Source: CALRWV02 sp943371965 (GTDB lineage Bacteria; Bacteroidota; JABWAT01). Taken from it: 64,000 nt of DNA. Location: NCBI GenBank assembly GCA_943371965.1, contig CALRWV020000002.1:526316-590315 (forward strand), read 5' to 3'. The position numbers and the translations under genes are program-made. Below, piece after piece: positions 7,351 to 16,635 of the stretch; within the stretch, counting starts at the first letter, position 1; every line of letters begins with the position of its first letter. Below the pieces are notes generated by a model that saw nothing but the letters and a program-made list of their open reading frames with translations, did not search any database and was not told the origin of the DNA.

Positions 7351-9204
7351 ATGAATTTCCTAAATCCCTTTTTTCTGATCGGTCTCATTTCCACCATAAT
7401 TCCACTTTTGATTTACTTATGGTCGAAACGAAGAAAAAATGAAATTGAATTTTCTTCTCTTTTTCTGTTCAAAAGAATTGAAGCATCCGCAATCAGATCA
7501 ATTAAATTGACTGAGTGGCTTTTAATCCTTTTAAGAATTTTAGCCTTACTTTTCTTTGTTATTGCTTTTTCCCAACCTTTTATTTCGAATGATTCAGATA
7601 TTTTTTTGAACAAAAAATATGATCAGATTTTGTTTGATGAATCACCTGAATTTTATTTTCAGAATGGTATCAGCAAAAAGCATGACATAAAAAATGAGCT
7701 GATACGGTTTGCAGAGATTTATAGTAAAAAATATCCGGATACCCGAATTTTTTCATCTGATTCACTTTCAGATTATATTTTTAAAAGGCAAAATGACGAA
7801 TCACATTCTCTTTTTCACGGACTTCCTTCCGGTTTTGATACAACAAGATCTACTTTGGTGATAACCAAATACCCAACCACTTTCAGTAATCTTCTGAACA
7901 ATAAATTCACAGATCATATCCTCGTGAGTGACCCTTCCCTTGCTGATAATATTGGAATTGTTTCTGTAAGATTTCCCGATTTGATTTGGCAGATCTCAGA
8001 TGCTAATCAGGTTCAGGTGACTCTTCAAAAAACAAATCCCGCTTCCTTTAAGTTTGGATTGGAGGTTTGGGTTGACCGCCAATTAATTAAAACTTCTTTT
8101 GTTGAAATGTCCACGAAAGACTTTTCGGTTCAAATTCCTGTTCAGGTTCAAAACAGAGGATGGCATGAATTGAAAATTAAACTGAATGTGTCTGATTTTC
8201 CTTTGGATAATGAATGGAATGGTGGTTTTTATCTTCCTGAGCAGGTTTCAGTCGATTTTAAATTCAACCAGAATGATTTCAATTTTTCACCTTCTTCTTT
8301 TCAAATGTCGGCTGAAAATGCGGGTCTGAAATTGAATTTGAACTCATCCGCATCAATCGACAAAACAGTTTTTGCATCATCCACTTTTATCAATACTAAG
8401 TTTTCCGAATTATTATCTCAATACTCAGGTCTAATTTGGATTCCAGATTTTAAAAGTGAACTATCAATCCGCTCACAATTATCAGGTTTAGGTTTAACAG
8501 TCAATCAAATTTCAACTGATAAAATTCAGATCAAATCTTTGTCCAATTCAACATTCTGGTCTTTCCTGAATTCAAGAAAAATTGACATTTCCACCCAACC
8601 GGTTTCTTCAGGACTGATTTCACTTTTCCCAACATCCAAAATCGAATTTATTGCATTCAATGAAAACAATAAACCTGTTTTGGGATTGATGCATTTTAAC
8701 GAAAAGCCTGTACTGATTTTTCTCACCAATCCTTTTGAAAAGTCTCTCCAGGTTAACGTTTGGGCAATTGGAACAATATTCCACGCTTTGTCCTACTTAT
8801 CACAACTTCGATTTAATAACGGATTTTCTGCCATTACCACCAAGCCAGGACAACAATTCATTGTTGAGAATGCTTCCGGTAGGGTAACAGTAGAACTTTC
8901 TGACATGAGATTTGATATTGAACCTATTGGTCCGTTCCCGTATCATCTTCCGGAACAATCTATTTTTTCAACCGGAATTGTTACGATTTCTCAAAACGGG
9001 GTAATTGTTCAAAAAACGGGGATCAATTATTTTAATGGACAACATGCTTCTTTTACCAAACCGGCAACTAATATTGTCTGGAATTTTCCTGAAACATTCC
9101 CTCTTCTGAACAATTCAACCAATTGGGAACTTGCTGCTTGGTTTTTTGCTATATCATTATGTTGTTTCCTGATTGAAAGCCTGGTTTCAAAAAGAAAAAA
9201 ATAG
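7351..9204 (+). CDS. BatA-like (aerotolerance N-terminal domain) membrane protein
   Basis: 617 aa. The first 80 residues match the BatA N-terminal module: MNFLNPFFLIGLISTIIPLL membrane helix, positively charged WSKRRKNEIEFSS, then a second helix at about 55-78 ending in SQPFIS. A long extracytoplasmic beta-rich region follows and a single membrane helix near the C-terminus (about 593-612) with a KRKK tail. No von Willebrand A domain and no MIDAS motif is visible, and no MoxR ATPase, BatB or BatD gene is adjacent, so this is an orphan member of the kind common in Bacteroidota/Ignavibacteria; function unknown. It has its own promoter and is followed 83 bp on by another membrane-protein gene on the same strand. 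Confidence 0.82.
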   Translation: MNFLNPFFLIGLISTIIPLLIYLWSKRRKNEIEFSSLFLFKRIEASAIRSIKLTEWLLILLRILALLFFVIAFSQPFISNDSDIFLNKKYDQILFDESPEFYFQNGISKKHDIKNELIRFAEIYSKKYPDTRIFSSDSLSDYIFKRQNDESHSLFHGLPSGFDTTRSTLVITKYPTTFSNLLNNKFTDHILVSDPSLADNIGIVSVRFPDLIWQISDANQVQVTLQKTNPASFKFGLEVWVDRQLIKTSFVEMSTKDFSVQIPVQVQNRGWHELKIKLNVSDFPLDNEWNGGFYLPEQVSVDFKFNQNDFNFSPSSFQMSAENAGLKLNLNSSASIDKTVFASSTFINTKFSELLSQYSGLIWIPDFKSELSIRSQLSGLGLTVNQISTDKIQIKSLSNSTFWSFLNSRKIDISTQPVSSGLISLFPTSKIEFIAFNENNKPVLGLMHFNEKPVLIFLTNPFEKSLQVNVWAIGTIFHALSYLSQLRFNNGFSAITTKPGQQFIVENASGRVTVELSDMRFDIEPIGPFPYHLPEQSIFSTGIVTISQNGVIVQKTGINYFNGQHASFTKPATNIVWNFPETFPLLNNSTNWELAAWFFAISLCCFLIESLVSKRKK

Positions 9205-9287
9205 ATTTACAGCAGGTTTATCGTTTCACTCGAATTCTGTTCTGTTTTATCCTTGATTCACACTTTATTTAACAGTAATTTTCATCC

Positions 9288-9824
9288 ATGGAAATTTTTA
9301 ATTATTCATATTTCGGTTTGGTCTCCCTGTTGCTCTTTATTCTTGTTTATAGGAGAATGAAAATCAGACGGATCAGTTTTACCTGGCACACAGGATTGAT
9401 GTACGGGTTTCCTTTTTTCCCAACAATCTTAGTTGTTTTTTCTTTTGTTATTTTTTCAGTTTCTCTTGTTTTTTCAAATCAGCAATTTATGTCACAGGCC
9501 GGAATGTTTCTTGTTAATTCGGTCTTTACTTTTATTGTCAGCTGGATGTTTGTTGAACGGATTGTTTCAGATGACAGTCTGTATTTGGATCCCCTGATTC
9601 CAGGTAAAAAAATTGTACTGAATGACATCATTGATTATTATTTTCTGACAACCGGAATACAAACCAAAGTTACCATCATTTATCTGCATCACTCTAAAAC
9701 AAAAAGGGTTTCATTTATTCTTCCTTCACGCTACATGAAACTGTTGGACGTTTTGCTTGAGCCCAAAATATCAACTCCCAAAAAGAGTACACTTTTCACT
9801 CAATTCATTCACAAGGAAAATTAG
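9288..9824 (+). CDS. Uncharacterised membrane protein with PH-like tail
   Basis: 178 aa. Hydrophobic segments at about 6-22, 45-64 and 73-91 suggest three membrane helices; the last 85 residues are polar with strand-rich pattern (DSLYLDPLIPGKKIVLNDII ... KTKRVSFILPSRYMKLLDVL) reminiscent of the short PH-like tail of many small membrane proteins. No recognised family. It sits between the BatA-like gene and hflX on the same strand; the hflX ribosome-binding region overlaps its stop codon, suggesting co-transcription with hflX. Confidence 0.7.
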   Translation: MEIFNYSYFGLVSLLLFILVYRRMKIRRISFTWHTGLMYGFPFFPTILVVFSFVIFSVSLVFSNQQFMSQAGMFLVNSVFTFIVSWMFVERIVSDDSLYLDPLIPGKKIVLNDIIDYYFLTTGIQTKVTIIYLHHSKTKRVSFILPSRYMKLLDVLLEPKISTPKKSTLFTQFIHKEN

Positions 9825-9838
9825 GGGATTTACATTTT

Positions 9839-11131
9839 TTGATAGACGTTTCGAATTCAAACAGCCGCGAAAAAGCAATTATTGTCGGCGCCATTCTTGA
9901 TCACACCACTCCCTTCGAAGTTGAAGAATACCTGAACGAACTTGAACTTTTAACTGATACTGCCGGTGGTATTGTTACCGACCGAGTTACCCAAGCCCGT
10001 CATTCCATTGATTCCGCCTATTACATTGGAAAAGGAAAAGTTGAAGAACTTGTCAGACTCAAGGAAATGCGTTCTGCCGATCTGATTATTTTTGATGACG
10101 ATCTTTCTCCCAAGCAGGTCAGGAATCTTGAGACTGAACTGAAATGCAAAATCATGGATCGTACCGGATTGATTCTTGATATTTTTGCTTCGAATGCAAA
10201 AACAAGTGAATCAAAAACTCAGGTTGAACTTGCACAGCTGGAATATATTCTTCCGCGCCTAACAGGTATGTGGACTCACTTGAGCAAACAAAAAGGCGGA
10301 ATCGGAACCAAAGGGCCGGGAGAAACACAAATTGAAACTGACCGCCGTTTAATCAGGGAACGGATCGGAATTTTAAAACGCAAACTCGGTAAAATCCAGA
10401 TTCAGAAAGATACCCAGCGGAGTGGAAGAACTGATGTAACTCAGGTTGCTTTGGTTGGATATACAAATGCCGGAAAATCGACAACCATGAATTCCCTTTC
10501 CCATTCCGATGTGCTGGTGGAAAACCGATTGTTTGCTACTTTGGATTCAACAACCCGAACTGTTTTTCTTGCACAAAATAAAAAAATATTATTAACCGAC
10601 ACAGTTGGTTTTATCAGAAAACTTCCTCACAACTTGGTAGCTTCTTTCCGGAGTACGCTTGATGAAGTCCGTAACGCAGATATTCTTCTTCATGTTGTTG
10701 ATATTACGCATCCGAATTTCCGCGAACACATGGTTACAGTTTCTGAGACTCTTGCAGAAATTGGTGCAGAAAATAAACAGATGCTGGTTGTCTTCAACAA
10801 AATAGATGCCATGGAAGATACATCTGAACTTTCCGTCATCCGTGAAGAATTTCCGGAAGCAGTTTTTATAAGTGCACACCGCGGAATCAACACTCGCGAA
10901 TTGCGTTCTCTACTTTTGGGAATGATTGAATCTGAATTTATTGTACTGACAGCAAAAATTGCCGCCGAACATTCAAAAGCAATTTCATACATTCACAGCA
11001 TCGGTGAAGTTTTATCCAGAAAATATACAGATTCAGATGTGGAACTTGAATTCAAAATCAACAGACGGCATTTGCAATCAATCGAAAGAATGCTGAGATC
11101 TTATCAGGAACAGGCAATTCTGTACGGGTGA
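9839..11131 (+). CDS. hflX: GTPase HflX
   Basis: 430 aa. HflX is a ribosome-associated GTPase that rescues or splits stalled/hibernating ribosomes. Visible: N-terminal HflX domain with GKGKVEEL (64-71) and the glycine-rich GGIGTKGPGETQIETDRR linker (153-170), then the GTPase domain with G1 GYTNAGKST (207-215), G3 DTVGFIRKLP (about 253-262) and G4 NKID (about 321). The start is TTG at 9839, supported by AGGGGA about 10 nt upstream, which overlaps the stop of the previous gene; no ATG lies near the conserved N-terminus. Downstream are two hairpin repeats. Confidence 0.95.
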   Translation: MIDVSNSNSREKAIIVGAILDHTTPFEVEEYLNELELLTDTAGGIVTDRVTQARHSIDSAYYIGKGKVEELVRLKEMRSADLIIFDDDLSPKQVRNLETELKCKIMDRTGLILDIFASNAKTSESKTQVELAQLEYILPRLTGMWTHLSKQKGGIGTKGPGETQIETDRRLIRERIGILKRKLGKIQIQKDTQRSGRTDVTQVALVGYTNAGKSTTMNSLSHSDVLVENRLFATLDSTTRTVFLAQNKKILLTDTVGFIRKLPHNLVASFRSTLDEVRNADILLHVVDITHPNFREHMVTVSETLAEIGAENKQMLVVFNKIDAMEDTSELSVIREEFPEAVFISAHRGINTRELRSLLLGMIESEFIVLTAKIAAEHSKAISYIHSIGEVLSRKYTDSDVELEFKINRRHLQSIERMLRSYQEQAILYG

Positions 11132-11140
11132 TATTCAAAG

Positions 11141-11245
11141 TCCCTCTCCTTGTGGGAGAGGGATTTAGGGTGAGGGTTTTACAGAACGAAAGTGCAATTT
11201 TCTAAATTCAAACCCTCTCCTTAATCCTCTCCCGCTGGGAGAGGA
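11141..11245. repeat. Pair of facing hairpin/ATTTAGGG repeats (family B, solo copies)
   Basis: Copy 1 (11141-11180): hairpin CCCTCTCC-TTGT-GGGAGAGGG followed by ATTTAGGGTGAGGG. Copy 2 (11210-11245) is inverted: CCCTCTCCTTAAT followed by hairpin CCTCTCCC-GCT-GGGAGAGG. About 30 bp separate their tails. Both resemble the terminal repeats of the DUF559 element at 63280-63744, including the shared AAAGTCCC lead-in of copy 1, but here the hairpins point outward and no gene lies between. Copy 1 may also end hflX transcription. Confidence 0.7.
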
Positions 11246-11286
11246 AATAAGAAATTGGCATTTATATATATTTTTTTTTTAAAGTT

Positions 11287-11359
11287 TGTCATTGCGAGGT
11301 ACTCCGAAGCAATCTGTTTTTTCAAAATTGAGATTGCTACGGAGTACCTCGCAATGACA
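11287..11359. repeat. Near-perfect 29-bp inverted repeat (TGTCATTGCGAGG type)
   Basis: Arms TGTCATTGCGAGGTACTCCG plus AAGCAATCT and their complement match at 28 of 29 positions around a 15-bp centre. Shares the TGTCAT ... ATGACA ends of family A. It lies 40 bp upstream of the RmlD-like gene at 11400 and would form a strong hairpin or cruciform. Confidence 0.75.
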
Positions 11360-11399
11360 GTGTTATGTTTCCAAGAAACTTATAGTTGTAGTCAGTCCC

Positions 11400-12284
11400 A
11401 TGAAATCAATTCTAATCACAGGCGCAAACGGATTGTTGGGTTCCCATCTCTGTGATGTTTTTTATCAGATGGGATGGAATGTGTTTCCGGTTACGCGCCG
11501 AAACATTCCCGATTTTCCTATTCAGCATTTTGCAATTGATTTCCACAACCCAACCAATTTTTCTAAATTTCTTTTAACACACCGACCCAACATTGTTCTT
11601 CATGCTGCTGCAAATTCAAATGCTTCTGAGTGCGAAAAAAATCCTGATGATGCACTGTTTTCTAATGTTACCGTTACTAAAATCATTGCTGAAACCTGTT
11701 CCGAGTTTTCTGTTCCTTTAGTATTTATTTCTACCGACTTGGTATTTGACGGGAAAAAAGGAAACTACACTGAAACCGACGAACCGAATCCGCAGCACGT
11801 TTACGGAAAATCTAAGTTGGATGCCGAACTGTTCATACAAAAGACCAACAAAAAACACTTGATTTTCAGAACTGCGCTTTTAATTGGAAAATCGTATTCG
11901 GGACAAAACGGATTTCTTGATGGATTCATCAACACTTTAAAATCCGGGAAAACATTTTCTGCCTTTACTGATGAATTCAGGACAGCAATTTCTGTCAGAC
12001 AAACTGCACAGTTGATCGAGAAAAGTTTATCGCTTGAAATTCCTTTTGGCTTGTATCATTTATCATCAGATACGAAACTGAACCGTTATGAAATTGCTGT
12101 TCAACTTGCAGAAAAATTTGGTCTGGATTCTTCACTGGTTTTGAAATCAAAACTTTCTGAATTTAAAGGAATTCCCAAGCGGCAGCCGGATGTTTCGATG
12201 AATAATCCTAAACTGAAAAATGTTTTGGGAATGGAGGCTATTGGAAGTTTTTTGGAGGATGTTGAAGTTGGGGTGTTTGATTGA
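11400..12284 (+). CDS. RmlD-like NAD(P)-dependent sugar-nucleotide reductase/epimerase
   Basis: 294 aa extended short-chain dehydrogenase. Rossmann motif GANGLLGSH (residues 7-15) and catalytic Y-x-x-x-K as YGKSK (Tyr135, Lys139) are intact; the SDR pattern FISTDLVFDG (110-119) is typical of the RmlD family, which reduces dTDP-4-keto-rhamnose. No rmlA/B/C genes accompany it, so the substrate is unknown, and methionine adenosyltransferase beta-subunit-like roles are an alternative. Paralogous to the gene at 51378 with the same motifs. It is monocistronic: repeats upstream and 95 bp before the ion channel gene. Confidence 0.85.
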   Translation: MKSILITGANGLLGSHLCDVFYQMGWNVFPVTRRNIPDFPIQHFAIDFHNPTNFSKFLLTHRPNIVLHAAANSNASECEKNPDDALFSNVTVTKIIAETCSEFSVPLVFISTDLVFDGKKGNYTETDEPNPQHVYGKSKLDAELFIQKTNKKHLIFRTALLIGKSYSGQNGFLDGFINTLKSGKTFSAFTDEFRTAISVRQTAQLIEKSLSLEIPFGLYHLSSDTKLNRYEIAVQLAEKFGLDSSLVLKSKLSEFKGIPKRQPDVSMNNPKLKNVLGMEAIGSFLEDVEVGVFD

Positions 12285-12379
12285 AGTTGAAGAAATATTT
12301 AAGTTATATTTTATTGGTTTTTCTTATATTTACATCATTATTAATACTTAAAATTTATGTTTTCAAAAATTAATAAATT

Positions 12380-13228
12380 ATGAACCAGTTCTTGGAAATA
12401 GTGAAGAAGTTAATAAATAGCAGACTTTTCAATAATTTTATTTTTATACTTATCCTTATGTCTGCTGTTATTCTCGGGATTGAGACTTATCCTGCATTGT
12501 TTAATAAATATTATGATGTTCTGTTGTTTATCGACCGTCTTATAGTTGTGCTCTTTACAATAGAAATAGCTTTAAAAATAATTTCAAACGGAAAAAAGCC
12601 TTGGATTTATTTTTCAGACCCATGGAATGTTTTTGATTTTATAATTGTAGCTATATGCCTTATTCCATTTAACGATACTCACTATTTTGCAGTTTTTCGA
12701 ATCCTGAGAATTTTGAGAATTCTACGCATGATAACTGTCTTCCCTAAATTGAAGTTAATAATCAGTGCATTACTCAAAAGCATTCCTTCAATGGGTTATG
12801 TAATAATGCTGATAGGAATGCTTTTTTATGTTTATGCAATTGTTGGTGTATTTGTTTTTGGAGGATCTGACCCCATGCACTTTGGTGATTTGCACCATGC
12901 ATTTGTTACCCTCTTCAAAGTGTTAACACTTGAAGGATGGACTGATATTATGAATTTACATATTTTTGGGGAAACTGTTAATGAAAATATGAAGATTGTA
13001 TCGTTATGGCCCTTCTTTTATTTTGCTAGTTTCATATTAATTGGAGCAATGATTATTATGAATCTTTTTATTGGTGTAATTATGAACAGTATGGAAGAAA
13101 GCAAAAAAGAATTAACTCAGGAGCTCAATGAGATTAACTATAGAGATAAGGATTCAGTTGAACTTTATAAATATATAATTACCCGATTAGATGATTTAAA
13201 TAATGAAATTAAAAGTTTAAAAAAGTAA
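12380..13228 (+). CDS. One-domain voltage-gated cation channel (NaChBac/CavMr-like)
   Basis: 282 aa with six membrane segments: S1 18-38, S2 45-67, S3 83-97, S4 103-120, S5 about 137-160, S6 about 212-236. S4 has four arginines every third residue (R107, R110, R113, R116). The pore selectivity filter is TLEGWTD (183-189). Bacterial sodium channels of this family usually have Ser at the fourth position (TLESW); Gly at that place and Asp at the seventh recall calcium-selective channels. The C-terminus (237-282) is charged and helical, as in the tetramerising coiled coil of the family. Codon use is markedly A/T-rich compared with hflX, suggesting possible transfer. Ion selectivity is inference. 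Confidence 0.92.
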   Translation: MNQFLEIVKKLINSRLFNNFIFILILMSAVILGIETYPALFNKYYDVLLFIDRLIVVLFTIEIALKIISNGKKPWIYFSDPWNVFDFIIVAICLIPFNDTHYFAVFRILRILRILRMITVFPKLKLIISALLKSIPSMGYVIMLIGMLFYVYAIVGVFVFGGSDPMHFGDLHHAFVTLFKVLTLEGWTDIMNLHIFGETVNENMKIVSLWPFFYFASFILIGAMIIMNLFIGVIMNSMEESKKELTQELNEINYRDKDSVELYKYIITRLDDLNNEIKSLKK

Positions 13229-13365
13229 CATTAAAAGTCATCTAAAAAAAGCGGTAAAAATTTTATTGGATTAGACTGTTAGACAAACATTCTTCCACGC
13301 ATCAAATTCAACGTAACTGATTTGTAAATAAGTCCGCAAACTATAATGTTTCATACCGACTATAA

Positions 13366-16300
13366 TCAAACCACCCTCAACCCTTCCAAAATTTTCTCAA
13401 TCTCAATCAACCGTCTGATTGTTTCTTGTTGAGAAATTCCTGAAATATTAACGGTAAGCATAAGATGATTTTTGATTTCCTTCAATGTGTGTTTTTGTTT
13501 CAGCGAAGTTAGTTTCAAAAGGAAGGTTTCGAAATATCCTGATTTATAAAATTTGTCTGTTTTTTCCGGAAATAAAAGTGTCAGTTCCAGCTGGGTGATA
13601 TTTATTTTCTGCGCCCCGATTTTTTCAACAATCAGTTTGATCAGAGTTTCGTGTATCAGAGTTTCCGCTTCAACCGGTAGTATTCCGAAACGGTCTTTCA
13701 GCTCTGACTGAAAATCAAGTATCTTGTTAGGTTCTGTCAGTTGGGTCAGTCGTTTGTAGAGATCAAAACGTTCTGTTGCGCTTTCCACATAATCCCGCGG
13801 CAAATATCCAGGATACGAGGTTTCCACCACAACATCCTTTGAAACCGCTGTTTTATTCTTCCGGTCAAACAGATCTTTGAACTCTTCATCTTTCAATTCT
13901 TCAACCGCATCTTCAAGCAGGTTGTTGTACATCTCAAAACCGATCGTGTTGACAAATCCGCTCTGTTCTCCACCCAAAATATTTCCTGCTCCACGGATAT
14001 CCATGTCTCTCATTGCCACGTTGAATCCGCTTCCAAGATCTGTAAATTCTTCTATGGTCATCAGTCTTTTCAGCGCCATTTTTTTCATCATTTCAGTTGG
14101 CGGAGTCATCAAATAACAGAAGCCCGGTTTGTTGGATCTGCCGACTCTTCCTTTTAACTGATATAGTTCTGAAAGTCCAAAGCGGTCAGCTCGGTTGATG
14201 ATAATCGAATTTGAATTTGGAATATCAACTCCCGATTCAATGATGTTGGTAGAAATCAGCATATCAAAATCGTGGTTCATAAATCCGACCATTATTTCTT
14301 CAAGTTCTTTCGGCGGCATTTGTCCGTGGGCAATCCGGATTCTGAGTTTGGGGAATAATCGGCTGAGATATTGTCCCATATTGTAAATTGATTTTACGCG
14401 GTTGTGAATGAAAAAAATCTGACCTTCGCGGTTCATTTCATATTTCACAATATCTTTCAGTTTCTGTTCATTGAACGGTTCAATTTTTACTTCTACCGGA
14501 ATTCGGTTTGGTGGCGCAGTTGCAATAATTGAAATATCTCTCGCACCCATCAAACTCAATTGCATCGTTCTGGGGATTGGTGTCGCACTCATTGCCAGAA
14601 CATCAATGTTAACTTTCAGTGCTTTAATTTTTTCTTTATCCGCAACTCCAAAACGATGCTCTTCATCTACAATTAATAGTCCTAAGTCTTTATAAATAAT
14701 GTCTTTAGATAGTATTCGATGCGTCCCGATAAGAATATCTACTTCACCTTCACCAACTTTTTTGACTGTCTCCTTTTGCTCTTTCTCTGAACGGAAACGG
14801 CTGATGACATTTATCCGAACCGGAAAGTTTTCCATCCGTGATTTAAATGTACTGAAATGTTGTTGTGCAAGAATCGTGGTTGGAACCAGAACTGCGACCT
14901 GCTTTCCATCCTGAACGGCTTTGAATGCCGCACGGACTGCAATTTCTGTTTTACCAAAACCGACATCACCGCACACCAATCTGTCCATCGGATGCGGAAG
15001 TTCCATATCGCGCTTTACGTCTTCAGTTGTTTTTATCTGATCGGGTGTATCTTCAAACATGAACGAAGCTTCGAGTTCATTTTGCCATGCTGTATCTTTC
15101 GCAAACGGAAATCCCGGTTCCTGTTTACGTTTTGAATAAAGCAAAATCAGATCACGGGCTATGTCTTTAATTTTCTTTTTGGTTTGCTCTTTTTTCTTTG
15201 TCCAATCGGTAGAACCGAGTTTGGTTAGGACCGGAGTGTATCCATCACGCGATGAAAATTTTTGAATTTTTTCAATTTTCTTCACGTTTACAAATAAAGT
15301 CTCTTCATCGGTATATTGAAGTTTTACAACTTCTGATTCTTTGCTGCCAATTTTTATTTTCGTCAGACCAATAAATTTTCCGATTCCATGATCAACATGG
15401 ACAACAAAATCCCCTCTTTTCAACTCGTACGGATTATCAATTTTAACAGTGTTTCGTACCTGAACCTGATGCTTTTTCTGAATTCTTCTAAACCTTGAAA
15501 AAACCAAATGCTCTGAAATTACAATCTTTTTTGTAGCCTTCAGCAAAAATCCTTCATGGATAGATGGACGGACAGGAATTATTTTAGATGTTATAGCTTC
15601 ATCATTGATGAAATTCAAAATCCGTGTTAACTGACTTTCCTGATCATAACCCAAATAAATTGAGTATCCATCAAGAATCCACTCAATCAATTTGTCCTTC
15701 AAATTTTCTTCTTTTAACGACAATAAACTTTGCGGAATTATATTGTTTTCCACTTCATTTTGCTTTGAATTGGAGTTGATTTCATACCAGCTCAACAGCT
15801 CCAAATATTCATCAAACTCAATTGATTTCAGTGTTGAATGCGGATTCTTTTCAAGTAATTCAGGAATCAACTGATAGATATAATCTTTGTTGATAATGAT
15901 TATTTGATCGTCTTCTTTTGCGTATTCAAAAAAACAAACCTGGCGTTCAAGTGTAACAGTTTTCTGAAAGTTTGGAAGGATTGATATTTCAGAAATGGTA
16001 TCTATGGACCGCTGTGTTTTTACATCAAAATAACGGATCGAATCAACCAGATTTCCCCAAAATTCAATGCGGATTGGATGCTCTGAGCCGAAACTGTAAA
16101 CATCAAAAATTCCACCTCGTATTGAATATTCACCTGGCATTGAAATGAAATCTTCTCTGTTGAAACCGTAAGAATTCAACCGTGAAATAAAGGAATCATA
16201 ACTCAATTCGATTCCCTGTTTGATCACAAGTTTTTCTTCACGGAATTTCGTCGGCGGCGGCACTTTATTTAATAATGATTTTGCAGAAAGACAAACAATT

Positions 16301-16635
16301 GAACTTCCTGAATCCTGTAAAAATTTGAGAGCTTCCATCCTTTCACTTATAAGCTGGAGTTCATGTTCTTCTGAATAAACTTTTGTCCAATCCTGTTCTT
16401 TGTAGTGAAGAATATCTAATAAACTATCAACGGATTCTAGATCTTCTATAAACCGGCTAACCTTTGTTTCTTCATCGAAAATGATAATTGTCCGGTTTCT
16501 TTTCCCTTTGTTTTGTTCAGCAATCAAGAACGGAATCAATGAACAATTGGGGATTTCCAACACTTCTTTCTGTCTCAAATTTGAAATTATTTCCGATGTT
16601 TCACGTGAAACAATAGTGGCCCAATTTTGAATCAT
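13366..16635 (-). CDS. mfd: Transcription-repair coupling factor Mfd
   Basis: 1089 aa, near the usual length. Mfd removes RNA polymerase stalled at lesions and recruits UvrA. Order of domains: UvrB-like module with GGIFDVYSFGSEHPIRIEFW (174-193), CarD-like RNA polymerase interaction domain (about 405-475, GDFVVHVDHGIGKFIGL), helicase domain with Walker A GDVGFGKT (556-563), DEEH box (657-660), motif VI RADRFGLSELYQLKGRVGRS, and the C-terminal TRCF regulatory domain. The start codon is followed by an IVSRETSE stretch whose codons contain a perfect parS site. It is the last gene of the minus-strand block that begins with rpmH, separated from murQ by a 390-bp repeat-rich spacer, so likely its own transcript. 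Confidence 0.96.
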   Translation of the reverse strand: MIQNWATIVSRETSEIISNLRQKEVLEIPNCSLIPFLIAEQNKGKRNRTIIIFDEETKVSRFIEDLESVDSLLDILHYKEQDWTKVYSEEHELQLISERMEALKFLQDSGSSIVCLSAKSLLNKVPPPTKFREEKLVIKQGIELSYDSFISRLNSYGFNREDFISMPGEYSIRGGIFDVYSFGSEHPIRIEFWGNLVDSIRYFDVKTQRSIDTISEISILPNFQKTVTLERQVCFFEYAKEDDQIIIINKDYIYQLIPELLEKNPHSTLKSIEFDEYLELLSWYEINSNSKQNEVENNIIPQSLLSLKEENLKDKLIEWILDGYSIYLGYDQESQLTRILNFINDEAITSKIIPVRPSIHEGFLLKATKKIVISEHLVFSRFRRIQKKHQVQVRNTVKIDNPYELKRGDFVVHVDHGIGKFIGLTKIKIGSKESEVVKLQYTDEETLFVNVKKIEKIQKFSSRDGYTPVLTKLGSTDWTKKKEQTKKKIKDIARDLILLYSKRKQEPGFPFAKDTAWQNELEASFMFEDTPDQIKTTEDVKRDMELPHPMDRLVCGDVGFGKTEIAVRAAFKAVQDGKQVAVLVPTTILAQQHFSTFKSRMENFPVRINVISRFRSEKEQKETVKKVGEGEVDILIGTHRILSKDIIYKDLGLLIVDEEHRFGVADKEKIKALKVNIDVLAMSATPIPRTMQLSLMGARDISIIATAPPNRIPVEVKIEPFNEQKLKDIVKYEMNREGQIFFIHNRVKSIYNMGQYLSRLFPKLRIRIAHGQMPPKELEEIMVGFMNHDFDMLISTNIIESGVDIPNSNSIIINRADRFGLSELYQLKGRVGRSNKPGFCYLMTPPTEMMKKMALKRLMTIEEFTDLGSGFNVAMRDMDIRGAGNILGGEQSGFVNTIGFEMYNNLLEDAVEELKDEEFKDLFDRKNKTAVSKDVVVETSYPGYLPRDYVESATERFDLYKRLTQLTEPNKILDFQSELKDRFGILPVEAETLIHETLIKLIVEKIGAQKINITQLELTLLFPEKTDKFYKSGYFETFLLKLTSLKQKHTLKEIKNHLMLTVNISGISQQETIRRLIEIEKILEGLRVV
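16597..16612. promoter_or_regulatory. parS centromere site (perfect 16-mer) inside mfd
   Basis: TGTTTCACGTGAAACA is identical to the ParB-binding parS consensus. It lies in codons 8-13 of mfd and encodes VSRET. Together with the identical site in rsmG (18822-18837) it forms a two-site parS cluster about 25 kb from the proposed origin. parA/parB are not in the window. Confidence 0.92.

Noticed and set aside
11141..11361. CRISPR array
   Set aside because: The hairpin units are inverted and of unequal length with no regularly spaced direct repeats; no cas gene is present anywhere in the window.
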